Of a stretch of 64,000 nt of DNA, positions 36,463 through 45,059 are shown one piece after another. Location of the stretch: positions 1-64,000 of the forward strand of contig JAJZVX010000010.1 of NCBI GenBank assembly GCA_021846985.1, in the 5' to 3' direction. The position numbers were made by a program, and so were the translations under genes. Below the pieces are notes generated by a model that ran no database searches, was not told where the DNA came from, and worked only from the letters and a program-made list of their open reading frames with translations. Each line of letters starts with the position of its first letter. Positions within the stretch are counted from its first letter, which is position 1. The DNA comes from Acidobacteriota bacterium (GTDB lineage Bacteria; Acidobacteriota; Terriglobia; Terriglobales; Acidobacteriaceae).

Positions 36463-37299
36463 ATGAATGGACCCGCACGTATTACGGCGCTCGCGGTTGC
36501 CTTGGCCGGCATGGTGCTTTCCATGAGCGGGTGCAACCGCCTGGCAGCCCGCGACCAGTTGAACAAGGGAGTGGATGCTTATAAGAGCGCCCATTATGAA
36601 GAGGCGATCGGACACTTCCAACGAGCTACGCAGCTTGACCCCACGCTGCCCATGGCCAAGACTTACCTGGCCACCGCGATGGCGCAGAATATCGTGCCCG
36701 GACTGGATACGCCGGAAAACATGAATACGGCTCAGCAAGCCATCGGCCTCTTCCAGCAGGTACTGGCCGTGAACCCCAACGATGTCAACAGTCTCAAGCA
36801 GATCGCCGGCATCTACTTCTCCGTGCGGAAGTTCCAGGAGGCCAAGGACTGGCAGAAGAAGGTTCTGGCTGTCGATCCCAAGGATCCGGAGGCGGCCTAC
36901 ACCATTGGCGTTGTGGACTGGACGCTGGTCCACCAGAACAAGCTGAAGGCTCTGGCTGCGGTCGGTCTCGACGACGACGGCAAGGGCAACGTCAAGGCCC
37001 CCAAAAAGGTCATGGAAGAGCTCAAGCAGGAGAACAGCGCGCTTGTCGACGAGGGCATGCAGTATCTGAATCAGGCTCTGGCCAACCGCGCCAACTATGA
37101 GGATGCCATGCAGTACATGAACCTCATGTACCGCAACAAGGCCGACATGGACTATGGCGACGCCGCCGCCGTCAAGGCTGATCTCGCCGCGGCGGATGAC
37201 TGGACCTCCAAGGCCATGGGCGCCCGCAAGGCTAACGAAGCCAAGAAGAACAAGGGCCCGGGTGGCATCACCATGGACTCCAGCGGCAACCTGCAGTAA
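36463..37299 (+). CDS. TPR-containing lipoprotein
   Basis: A 278-residue protein with a lipoprotein signal (ITALAVALAGMVLSMSGC). Several tetratricopeptide repeats follow: DQLNKGVDAYKSAHYEEAIGHFQRATQLDPTLPMAKTYLATAM, then AQQAIGLFQQVLAVNPNDVNSLKQIAGIYFSVRKFQEAKDWQKKVLAVDPKDPEAAYTIGVV, and the C-terminal helices DAMQYMNLMYRNKADMDYGDAAAVKADLAAADDWTSKAM. It probably acts as a periplasm-facing scaffold; its partner is unknown. ATG 36463 is preceded by GAAGGAGAAGGA. It follows the TonB motor genes and ends in an intrinsic terminator. Confidence 0.85.
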   Translation: MNGPARITALAVALAGMVLSMSGCNRLAARDQLNKGVDAYKSAHYEEAIGHFQRATQLDPTLPMAKTYLATAMAQNIVPGLDTPENMNTAQQAIGLFQQVLAVNPNDVNSLKQIAGIYFSVRKFQEAKDWQKKVLAVDPKDPEAAYTIGVVDWTLVHQNKLKALAAVGLDDDGKGNVKAPKKVMEELKQENSALVDEGMQYLNQALANRANYEDAMQYMNLMYRNKADMDYGDAAAVKADLAAADDWTSKAMGARKANEAKKNKGPGGITMDSSGNLQ

Positions 37300-37321
37300 G
37301 TTGTTCGCACCGCCCGTTTCC

Positions 37322-37356
37322 AACGGCCTCCGCTTTGCGCGGAGGCCGTTTTGCTT
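37322..37356 (+). terminator. Rho-independent terminator behind the TPR lipoprotein gene
   Basis: AACGGCCTCCGC (37322-37333) and GCGGAGGCCGTT (37339-37350) form a perfect 12-bp stem around TTTGC, with a TTTTGCTT tail. It lies 22 bases after the stop codon and directly before the group II intron. Confidence 0.85.
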
Positions 37357-37357
37357 G

Positions 37358-37833
37358 GTGCGCCCAGCATGGGCGCACTCTTACGGGTGCAAGTCCCGTC
37401 ACAAGCTGGTGACGGCGAGTGAAGCGAAGCGCAACTGCATGAGGGCGACCGAGTGTGGGGAGAAAGCGTGGAGCGAAGCTGCGGGCCGATGAACAAGAAC
37501 CGGATACAAGGCGGTACCGGCCCGGGCGAGCGGGCAAGCGTCCGCGAAGCTCCCGTGACCTAGGGTCGGCGTCGTACATCCGGCGGTCGTGCCGCGAAGG
37601 AGTGATTCCTGGAAGGCGATGTGTTGGAAATGGCATCAGATGTCCGCATTGGCGGAACGGTCCGGAAGGGGCGAGGTGAAGCCGAGTCTGTTCCGGGCAG
37701 TGATGAAGACCGGCGCCCGCGCCCTCACACAAGGAGCACTGGGTAAACATCAACTTCTCGAACCGCCCGGTGCGGACCCGCATGCCGGGTGGTGTGGGAG
37801 GAAAGAGCGGAAAACCGCTCCCCCTATCCCGAT
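37358..37833 (+). mobile_element. ORF-less group II intron
   Basis: A ribozyme-type element of about 475 nt. Its 5' end reads GTGCGCCCAGCATGGGCGC, as in many bacterial group II introns. It continues with a domain I-like stretch (CGGGTGCAAGTCCCGT), an AAGAACCGGATACAAGGC segment and a domain V hairpin (37762-37793: ACCGCCCGG, TGCG, loop GACC, CGCA, bulge TG, CCGGGTGGT) with a CGC triad. A domain VI-like hairpin ends in CCTATCCCGAT. No reverse transcriptase/maturase ORF is present where domain IV would carry it. It sits directly behind a terminator hairpin, a preferred target of group IIC introns. The exact 3' end is estimated. Confidence 0.85.
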
Positions 37834-37846
37834 TCTCAGATCTTCT

Positions 37847-38923
37847 CTAGTACGAGCTTCGCTTCAGAATCTGCTCCGCGTAGTAGTTGTGCACCTTGGC
37901 CTCGTCGTGCAGAACCTCGAGATAGGCCGACTTCAGCAGTTGCGCGTGACTTTCCCGAAGTCCCTGACGGATGGTCTGTTGCACCCGCGGATCGTTCAGC
38001 TCCCGCTGTCCGGCCGGCTCGCGCGCGATCAGCTTGTAAATGGCGTAGCCCATCACCCGGTGTCCGGGCGACGAGGTATCCACCACCGGGATCACGTCGG
38101 TGATCTGCCCCGGCCTCAGTTTGCTGATCGCATCCCAGGCCAGCGGCTCGCTGTGCAGCGCCGACTCCGGGATGAAGCCCATGTCTCCGCCGCTCGAGGC
38201 CGTGTTGGGGTTCTCTGAGAAGTTCATGGCCAGCGCGCCGAAATCCTCGCCGCTCTGCAGCCGGATCAGCAGGGCCTGGATCTTCTTCCGCGCGTCGGCC
38301 TCGCTCACCGCCTTGCTGTTCTGCAGGTTGCCGGGCTGCTGCGCCGGCATGGCTGTCACCACGATCTGCGCCAGGTGATACTGCGGCTCGATCAGGTTGA
38401 ACTCCGCCTTGTGGGCGGCATAATACGCGCTGATCTCGGCGTCGGTGATGTTGATCTTCGACTCGATCTCCTTGTTCAGCAGCTTCGATTTGGTGAGCGA
38501 CCGCCGCAAATCCCGCTTCAGGTCATCCACCGTGATGTTGCGCTGCTTCAGTTGCCGTTCCCACTCTTCCTGCGTATACGGCGCCTTCATTTCCGTCAGC
38601 TTCGCGTTCACATCCTCGTCGCTGGCCGCCAGGTTCAGCTTGGCCGCCCGCTGCTGCAGAATCTCGTCTTCGATCATCTGGCGCAGAATATTCAGCCGCA
38701 CAATATCGGCCTGCTCCGCGGTGGGCGGCTCGGGGTTGTCGCCCAGCGTGGCCTTGTAGTACTTCTCTAAGTCCGAGCTTAGAATCTCTTTTCCATTGAC
38801 GGTTGCCATCACGTCCGGGGCGGGCGCGCGGTGGCAGCCGCTGACGGACGCCAGCACCGCACCACTGCAGACAGACAACAAGGCAACACGGGCACTCGCG
38901 CGGAACCATCCATCGAATTGCAA
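37847..38923 (-). CDS. SurA/PrsA-like peptidyl-prolyl isomerase lipoprotein
   Basis: A ~358-residue periplasmic chaperone. A lipoprotein signal (ALLSVCSGAVLASVSGC) is followed by VMATVNGKEILSSDLEKYYK, a SurA-type N-terminal helical domain with RLNILRQMIEDEILQQRAAKLNL. A parvulin-like PPIase domain (about residues 175-290) has LAQIVVTAMPA and SGEDFGALAMNFSENPNTASSGGDMGFIPE. The start is probably TTG 38923, behind GGGAGAAG; an upstream TTG (38983) would add 20 residues and spoil the signal peptide. It lies downstream of lptD and the DsbA-like gene and is convergent with the group II intron. Confidence 0.85.
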   Translation of the reverse strand: MQFDGWFRASARVALLSVCSGAVLASVSGCHRAPAPDVMATVNGKEILSSDLEKYYKATLGDNPEPPTAEQADIVRLNILRQMIEDEILQQRAAKLNLAASDEDVNAKLTEMKAPYTQEEWERQLKQRNITVDDLKRDLRRSLTKSKLLNKEIESKINITDAEISAYYAAHKAEFNLIEPQYHLAQIVVTAMPAQQPGNLQNSKAVSEADARKKIQALLIRLQSGEDFGALAMNFSENPNTASSGGDMGFIPESALHSEPLAWDAISKLRPGQITDVIPVVDTSSPGHRVMGYAIYKLIAREPAGQRELNDPRVQQTIRQGLRESHAQLLKSAYLEVLHDEAKVHNYYAEQILKRSSY

Positions 38924-39054
38924 GATTGCTTCTCCCGCGGGGCCACCCAAGGCCCCTGCTTTCAAGAATAAATCCCCGTACAATGGCGCGGAAAAGCCTT
39001 CTACGGCCTTTTCGCAACCTCCTTACAGGGGGCCCCGGCTCTGGCGGCAAGCTT

Positions 39055-39993
39055 TTATCGGCCGCCCTGGCCGCCCGCCGCGGTTGCGCCTGTATCGGCT
39101 GGCGGCTGCTGGCCGGCGTCCCGCAGCGCGCGGTCAATCACAATCCACAACTCTGGCTCCGGAATCGCCCCTACAATCCGCTCACCCTCCACAAACAGGG
39201 CAGGCGCGCCGTCGGCGCCCAGCACGTCCGCCAGATGCATCGACTGCCGCACCGCCGTCTCGTCCTGTTTCGCCAAGCATGCGTCCAGCTTGCCGATGTT
39301 CACTTTGGCTGTCGTTCCCTGCTCCCGGGCCAGCCGGTCCAGCGTCGCCACGCTCCGGGCAGGATTGCGATCCGGTCCTGTCACTTCGTCTGCATGACTG
39401 TGGATGTAGTCCACAAACTTCCAGTAGGCAGTGCCGTTCTGCGCTGCCAGGCAGTCGGCGTCCACTGCGGCGTGCATTGCCCAGGGATGGATCTCGACCA
39501 GCGGATTGTCCATATAAATGAACCGCACCTGATTTTTGTACCGCTCCAGCGTGGACGGAAACAGGGTGTCGTGCATCCGCGAGCAGTACGGGCACTCCAG
39601 ATCGTCGAAGTTGATCACCGTCACCTTCGCGTTCGGATTGCCCCGGATCGGACGTCCCTTCACGTCGATCGAAAACACCGGGTTTGACGCCAGATCAAAC
39701 TTCTCCAGCCGCGCCAGCGTCTTGCCGTCTTTCGAGATGAGGAAATCCATCTCCTTGCTGACGCCGCCGCTCGACAGCAGCACCGGCAGCTTGTCATAGC
39801 CAGGAATATTGCTGGGTTTGCGCGCGCCGAGGGTCACGTCGATATGCGGCGGCAGGTTAAACGTTGAACGGACCATCACTTCGATGCGCCGATTCATCGG
39901 CAGCGCGGAACCGGCTTGAGGGGTGGATTGAGCCTTGCAGCCTCCGGCCAGGCCCGCCAGCAGCAGACCAGCCAGCAAACGTTTCTGTAACAA
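39055..39993 (-). CDS. DsbA-family thioredoxin-fold lipoprotein
   Basis: A ~312-residue protein with a lipoprotein signal (LLAGLLLAGLAGGC, Cys19). An N-terminal domain follows that resembles the substrate- or dimer-interface part of large DsbA-like proteins, then a thioredoxin-fold domain with active site CPYC (134-137) in VINFDDLECPYCSRMHDTLF. The cis-Pro region is near GAPALFVEGERIVG. It likely oxidises or isomerises disulfides in the periplasm. TTG 39993 with GAGG upstream is preferred; ATG 40017 would add 8 residues. It lies between lptD and the SurA-like gene, all on the minus strand. Confidence 0.85.
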   Translation of the reverse strand: MLQKRLLAGLLLAGLAGGCKAQSTPQAGSALPMNRRIEVMVRSTFNLPPHIDVTLGARKPSNIPGYDKLPVLLSSGGVSKEMDFLISKDGKTLARLEKFDLASNPVFSIDVKGRPIRGNPNAKVTVINFDDLECPYCSRMHDTLFPSTLERYKNQVRFIYMDNPLVEIHPWAMHAAVDADCLAAQNGTAYWKFVDYIHSHADEVTGPDRNPARSVATLDRLAREQGTTAKVNIGKLDACLAKQDETAVRQSMHLADVLGADGAPALFVEGERIVGAIPEPELWIVIDRALRDAGQQPPADTGATAAGGQGGR

Positions 39994-40256
39994 GTTGGAA
40001 TCCTCTTTGGAAAGCATACTCCAGCCGGGCCATGCGCTGGCGCGGCGGGCGCTTCTTCCCGCTCATTGAGTGGACGCAGCGGCGGCCGAAAAGCAAGCAA
40101 TTCTTCCTCGTGCCTTGCCTGCCGGGCCAGGCCTAGCCTGACGTAGCGCTCGCCCAACCCGGTGGAGGCGGCTCTATCTTGAAGAAACAACCGCCGGGCC
40201 GCGCGGCATGGCGGCTCCCTTATGGGCCGCATCCTGCCTTGCCGCCGATGAATCCC

Positions 40257-42746
40257 TCAATACGCAGGGGGCAAATGTGGATCGGGGAACACCGTGTTCA
40301 CCCGCCGGATGTCTCCCACCGATCCGAAGTTGGCCAGCGTGAAGCTATAAAGCCATTGGGTCTCGTCGCGCAATGTTCCCAGCGCGAAGCGCCGGTAGCC
40401 TACGGTCAATCCGCAGCAGTCCCAGTTGTACACTGCCTGGATGCCCGCGTACTGCAGCGCCTGGTTCACAAAATCGTAGCTGCTGTTGGCTGCCAGGTTG
40501 AATCCCTGCCCGCTCTGCTTGCCTACGGTCAGGAATGGCTGGAACTGGTTGCTCTGAATCATCGAAGCCGCGCTGCCTGTCTCGTCCACCGCGTTCAGCA
40601 GCGCGTGTCCCATGCCCACCGTCGTCCGGCCCCAGCTATAGCCCGCGTAGATATTACTCGAACTCAACCGGCCCTCTTTCGGGTCGTAGTCCATGTCCCA
40701 CTCGATACGCAGGTTGTGCACCGCTTCGAAGCGCAGGCGCGAGATCAGCGGCGCCAGGTTGCGCGGGTCCGTCAGGAAGGCCACCCCGCTCAAGTCCAGT
40801 GTGGAGTCGAACACATTGCGCCGTCCGGGGATGAGCGCGCCGCCAAAGTTCGGATCGATGTAGTACTTCTGCGCAATCTGCCAGCTCGCCCACTCGCGCG
40901 GCTTGTCTTCGCAGGGCGTGCCGGTTTTGCCTGCTGCGCAGGCCGCTCCCGTCTCCGGTTTTACATAAAACCGCTGCGTGAGGGAAAATCCCGCCTCGTT
41001 GGTGTCGGTGGCCGTGTCCGTTGGATCGAAGAGCAGGACATTGCGCGCCGCCGGTCCAATGCCTCTCACCAGCCGGTAGCTCAACTCCGGCTCGATCACG
41101 TGCCGCAGCTCCCGGTTCCACCGTGTCAGATGGAAGTCGTGCTCCAATACCGGCGGACGCAGGTCCACTGCCACTTCGGCATCGTGCCGGTCCAGCGACT
41201 CATGGCTGAGAGTTGGCGTTCCCCCCGCGTTGTTCGTCAGGTTGGGTGTCTGGCTCACGGAGTAGTAGGTCATCCGCAGCGCCGCCTCCGGCGTCAGGCT
41301 CCAGCCCCGCGACCACAGCGGCAGCGAGATGCGGGGATAAATGTCCATGCGTCCCACGTTGCGCGCGTGAAAGTGCGGCGCGGAGCGGCTCAGGAAAGAC
41401 AGGGAGCTGCCCATCCTCCAGTAAAACGGCGAGCGTCCCAGTCTCTGGTCCACCGCGTCGAAGCGCAGACTGGGCAAATGCAGAATGCGCGCTTCGTTGC
41501 CCGTCGTCGGACTGGCAAAGGTTTGAAACCGTTCCAAGGATGCCGACGGTACCATGCCGTTGTGCGTGTGCGTCAGCGATACATTGCTTTGCACCTCGGA
41601 GCTTACCGCCTGCCAGAAGTCGTCGTTGAACACCAGCCGGTAGATGTAGCTCGACAGATACTCCATGTCGCCCGCCACCCGCGTTCTCGGCGATAGATCC
41701 TTTCGCCCGTCCGCGTAAATATCCACGCCGCCCTGGTTCACCAGCCCGTTTTCCACCGGGCCCGTCCCTCCCGCCAGATCCGCCGCGATGCCGCGGTCCA
41801 GCAGCCCGTTCCATCGCGCCGACAGCCGGTCCAGTCCTCGTCCCTTGTAGCGAAAGTCCCCATTGGGCGCGAAGCCCCGCTTGCTGTAGTACTCGGTCCC
41901 CACCACCATGTCCATGCTGCGGTTGATGACCCAGTAGTACTGCTCGCCCACCACAAAGCCCTTGATGGACGAGTTGCTCAATACCGGGATCAAAAATCCG
42001 CTCTGCCGTCCCGACCCGGTGGTGGGATGCCGCAGATAGGGCAGATAAAACACCGGCACGCCCAAGAGCTTGAAAATCGCCCTCGATGCCGAAGCTGTCC
42101 CGTTGTCCAGCCGGATCAGGTGCGCGGCCAGCGTCCAGTCCGGATGCGGCAGCTTGCAATTGGTCATCGTTCCGTCGATCACCTGGTACTGGCCCTCGCC
42201 CGTCTGCAGCAGCACCCGGCCCGAAAACAGAAACGGATTGGGCGTGCTGTACACGGTGGTTCTGCCCTGCCGTCTCACCCCCAGCGAGCCGGTTACGTTG
42301 TAGAGCCGCGCCGTGTGCATGTCCAGCCGCATGTCGCCGTGCGAGGCCTCGACCTCCAGGTCTTCCGGACCGCCGCTCACCTGCAGATGTCCCTCGGCCT
42401 CCAGCACGGTCGTTGCCTGGTGATAGATCACGCGGTCGGCCCGCAGCGTGTAGTCGCGGTAGTGCACGGTCACGTCGCCCACCAGCGTCCAGGTATCGCC
42501 CGCGCGCGTCTGCTGCCGCGCCTCCCACACCACGGGAGTGCCCTTGGCCGGTTCCGGCTCCGGCCGCGCGACCGGCAGCAACTCCTGCCCCGGATCGTCG
42601 GGCAGCGTCCCGCCCTGCGGCGCGCTCATCATGCTGCCGCTCGCCCTTTGCGGCGCCAGGGGTAACCCATCCGTCAACCCCTGACCGCGTACTTGCAGGT
42701 GACAGAGCGACAGCAGCGTGATACACACTAAATAACGAGGACGCAT
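40257..42746 (-). CDS. lptD: LPS-assembly protein LptD
   Basis: An 829-residue outer-membrane protein that inserts LPS into the outer leaflet with LptE. A signal peptide (YLVCITLLSLCHLQVRGQG) is followed by a beta-jellyroll LptA-like domain (VWEARQQTRAGDTWTLVGDVTVHYRDYTLRADRVIY, then LEVEASHGDMRLDMHTARLYNVTGSL) and a barrel domain from about residue 210. The barrel has VPVFYLPYLRHPTTGSGRQSGFLIPVLSNSSIKGF, the family signature. Few cysteines are present (CKLPH, a CAAGKTGTPC loop, WDCCG), so the E. coli disulfide pattern is not preserved. It heads the gene cluster read on the minus strand. Confidence 0.93.
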   Translation of the reverse strand: MRPRYLVCITLLSLCHLQVRGQGLTDGLPLAPQRASGSMMSAPQGGTLPDDPGQELLPVARPEPEPAKGTPVVWEARQQTRAGDTWTLVGDVTVHYRDYTLRADRVIYHQATTVLEAEGHLQVSGGPEDLEVEASHGDMRLDMHTARLYNVTGSLGVRRQGRTTVYSTPNPFLFSGRVLLQTGEGQYQVIDGTMTNCKLPHPDWTLAAHLIRLDNGTASASRAIFKLLGVPVFYLPYLRHPTTGSGRQSGFLIPVLSNSSIKGFVVGEQYYWVINRSMDMVVGTEYYSKRGFAPNGDFRYKGRGLDRLSARWNGLLDRGIAADLAGGTGPVENGLVNQGGVDIYADGRKDLSPRTRVAGDMEYLSSYIYRLVFNDDFWQAVSSEVQSNVSLTHTHNGMVPSASLERFQTFASPTTGNEARILHLPSLRFDAVDQRLGRSPFYWRMGSSLSFLSRSAPHFHARNVGRMDIYPRISLPLWSRGWSLTPEAALRMTYYSVSQTPNLTNNAGGTPTLSHESLDRHDAEVAVDLRPPVLEHDFHLTRWNRELRHVIEPELSYRLVRGIGPAARNVLLFDPTDTATDTNEAGFSLTQRFYVKPETGAACAAGKTGTPCEDKPREWASWQIAQKYYIDPNFGGALIPGRRNVFDSTLDLSGVAFLTDPRNLAPLISRLRFEAVHNLRIEWDMDYDPKEGRLSSSNIYAGYSWGRTTVGMGHALLNAVDETGSAASMIQSNQFQPFLTVGKQSGQGFNLAANSSYDFVNQALQYAGIQAVYNWDCCGLTVGYRRFALGTLRDETQWLYSFTLANFGSVGDIRRVNTVFPDPHLPPAY

Positions 42747-42959
42747 CCCATTCCCAGGTGCAGCTTAGGCTCAGCATAGCAAAGCTCGCTGCTTCCGTGG
42801 ACGGCATGCTTCCCCGCTCTGGCGCTTGTTCAATTCGTCTCTCTGCCCGCTCGCGGATCGCATGACCCGCGCGGATGAATTGTTCTCCGCCAGCCTCCCC
42901 AACTCTCCCGAATCAACCTCCGCGGTCCTGCGCTCTGCGCTTGTTCGCGGAATGCCCCG

Positions 42960-44267
42960 GTGGCCTCGTGGCGCCTGGGAAACTGCATCGGAAGGGATTC
43001 GGCAGCCTTGAACACATCGGCAGAAACCACCACGACCGCACCCGCCTGGAAGCAGGAAGTCCACCGCCGCGTGGCCGCTCACAAGAGCCGCCGGTACGGC
43101 CCAGCCGTGGAGCCAGAGGCCCCTGTTGTGGAAGCGCGCGCGGCCTCTGGCAGCCTGGCAGCGCAGGCCGCCGCCCGTGTTGCCGCGCGCTACGCCCAGG
43201 CGCCCAGTTACAACCAGATGCAGGCTGCCGAGGCCCGGGTTGCCGTTCGCGCCGCTGAAATTGCCACCCGCGTGGCGCGCGAAGCCCAAGCCAACGCGCG
43301 CGCCGTCATCGCCGGCATCGAGTCCGCTGTGCAGCGTCCCCAGCCGCCCGAGCCCGTGGCCATGCAGACGGCCCCCGCTCCGGTTGCGCCTGCTCCGGCC
43401 TCTCTCGATGCGGCGCCCCTGCCCGTTTCCCACGCCGTTCCGCTTGCGAAGCCCACCGTCGAGCCCCAGCCGGATGCCTTCCTGCCCCAGCCGCATTTCG
43501 CCGCCGCCGTTCCCGATTCTGCCGAGGACTGGTGGCAGACCGCCCGTCCCGAACCGATGCGCGATCCCCTCGGCGCGGAAAAGCTGGACCGCCTCCAGGC
43601 CGCTCTGCCTGAGATGCCCATCCACGCCAACCTCATAGAGTTTCCGCGCGCCGCTTCCGCGGCCCACAAGCCGCGCCACCATGCCGCCCCCGGCGAACCC
43701 CAGTCCAGCTCGCAGTTGAGCATCTTCGAGGTCGATCCCGTCGCCGTTGAGGAGTTGCCGGCGCCGTCTCTCTCCTCGCCCTGGTCCGGCATCGAGCTTG
43801 AAGCTGCGCCGGATGACGATCCCGCGCCCGCTCCCGATGCTCCCAAGGTGAAGATCGAGCTGGCCTCCTTCAGCCGCCGCCTGCTTGCCGCCGTTGTCGA
43901 TGGCGCCCTCATCGCCGGCGCTCTTCTGGCGGCTGCTTTTGCCGCCGCTTCTCACATGGACCATCTGCCCTCTGTGCGCGCGCTCCAGTTCGGCGCCCTG
44001 CCCGCGCTTTTTGTCGTCGGCCTCTTCTACCAGGCCCTTTTCTTCACCCTCTCTGACGCTACCCCCGGCATGCGCTATGCGCGCGTCTCCCTGTGCGATC
44101 TGGAGGGCCACTGTCCAACGCGCGCACAGCTCCACGGCCGCCTCGGCGCCCTCCTTCTCTCGCTTTTCCCTATCGGCCTTGGCCTCGCTTGGGCCATCTT
44201 TGACGAGGACCACCTCACCTGGCACGACCGTCTCTCCCGCACCTACCAGCGCAAGTGCGAAGTTTAG
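42960..44267 (+). CDS. RDD-family membrane protein with long Ala/Pro-rich N-terminus
   Basis: A ~435-residue protein. The last ~130 residues form an RDD domain: ELASFSRRLLAAVVDGALIAGALLAAAFAAA, LPALFVVGLFYQALFFTLSDATPGMRYARVSLCD and GALLLSLFPIGLGLAWAIFDEDHLTWHDRLSRTY, with three helices and the Arg/Asp pattern of the family. The first ~300 residues are hydrophilic and low in complexity (Ala, Pro, Gln), with AAARVAARYAQ-type helical stretches. The start is uncertain: GTG 42960, or TTG 43008 behind GAAGGG. RDD proteins are often transport-related; the function here is not assigned. Confidence 0.75.
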   Translation: MASWRLGNCIGRDSAALNTSAETTTTAPAWKQEVHRRVAAHKSRRYGPAVEPEAPVVEARAASGSLAAQAAARVAARYAQAPSYNQMQAAEARVAVRAAEIATRVAREAQANARAVIAGIESAVQRPQPPEPVAMQTAPAPVAPAPASLDAAPLPVSHAVPLAKPTVEPQPDAFLPQPHFAAAVPDSAEDWWQTARPEPMRDPLGAEKLDRLQAALPEMPIHANLIEFPRAASAAHKPRHHAAPGEPQSSSQLSIFEVDPVAVEELPAPSLSSPWSGIELEAAPDDDPAPAPDAPKVKIELASFSRRLLAAVVDGALIAGALLAAAFAAASHMDHLPSVRALQFGALPALFVVGLFYQALFFTLSDATPGMRYARVSLCDLEGHCPTRAQLHGRLGALLLSLFPIGLGLAWAIFDEDHLTWHDRLSRTYQRKCEV

Positions 44268-44544
44268 GCCGGGCCCCCGGGTGCTGCTTTAGGGCAAGGG
44301 TTCTTCCGGAATCCTTGCCCCCTTTCTTGTCCGGCAAACCATCGGACCTGCCGCGGCGGAGAAACCCGATGTCCGCTTTCTCAACCGGCAGCAGGGAGCG
44401 GACGGCCGCCGCCCTCCCTGCCGCCCGGCCCGTCCGCGCGCCGCGCCGTCCGGACGTATCATGAGTACGGAACCGCCGGGGGCGGAGAGCGCCTGCGCGT
44501 CCCGCAGCCCAGACGATCATCTTTCGAGTGAGGCAGAGAACCAG

Positions 44545-44991
44545 ATGCCTATTGTGCGCAGTTGCCGCTCCTGCGGCACGCAAAACCGCATTCCCGCCAT
44601 GCGCCTTGCCGACAACGGCCGGTGCGGAGCCTGCAAGGCGGCCCTGCCCGCCATCGACGAGCCCATCGACGCGGCACCGGAGCTGTTCGACGAGATCGTG
44701 CGCGAGAGCAAAGTGCCCGTCCTTGTCGATTTCTGGGCGTCGTGGTGCGCGCCGTGCCGCATGGCGGCGCCGCAGGTGGCGCAGACGGCACGCGATCTGG
44801 CCGGCCGGGCCGTGGTGCTGAAGGTCGATACCGAACGCTACCCGGAGTTGGCCGCGCGTTACGGGGTGCAGAGCATTCCCAACTTCGCGGTGTTTGCGCG
44901 CGGCCGGCTCCACTTCCAGCAGGCGGGCCTGGTGGATGCCGCAACCATGAAAGCGTGGGTGGCGCGCGCGGCCGGCCCATCGAAGGCGTAA
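44545..44991 (+). CDS. trxC: Thioredoxin 2 (zinc-finger thioredoxin)
   Basis: A 148-residue TrxC-type thioredoxin. An N-terminal zinc finger (Cys7, Cys10, Cys27, Cys30 in SCRSCGTQNRIP and RCGACKAALP) precedes a thioredoxin domain with active site WCAPC (67-71) in VLVDFWASWCAPCRMAAP and the cis-Pro in GVQSIPNFAVF. It reduces cytoplasmic disulfides and is often linked to oxidative stress. ATG 44545 gives the usual length; ATG 44461 would add 28 residues without resemblance to the family. Confidence 0.9.
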   Translation: MPIVRSCRSCGTQNRIPAMRLADNGRCGACKAALPAIDEPIDAAPELFDEIVRESKVPVLVDFWASWCAPCRMAAPQVAQTARDLAGRAVVLKVDTERYPELAARYGVQSIPNFAVFARGRLHFQQAGLVDAATMKAWVARAAGPSKA

Positions 44992-45059
44992 GAAGCGCAC
45001 CAAACGCGCGGTCTTCATCCTCATCGGACGCGGACCGCAGTGCCCGGTGTGGCGCTGGG

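Noticed and set aside
37589-38218. 209-codon plus-strand ORF across the group II intron and the isomerase gene
   Set aside because: It crosses an RNA element and runs antisense to the isomerase; it is not a maturase fragment, as no reverse transcriptase motif is seen.
40179-41696. 505-codon plus-strand ORF opposite lptD
   Set aside because: His/Arg/Gln-rich composition without domain; lptD on the minus strand is convincing.
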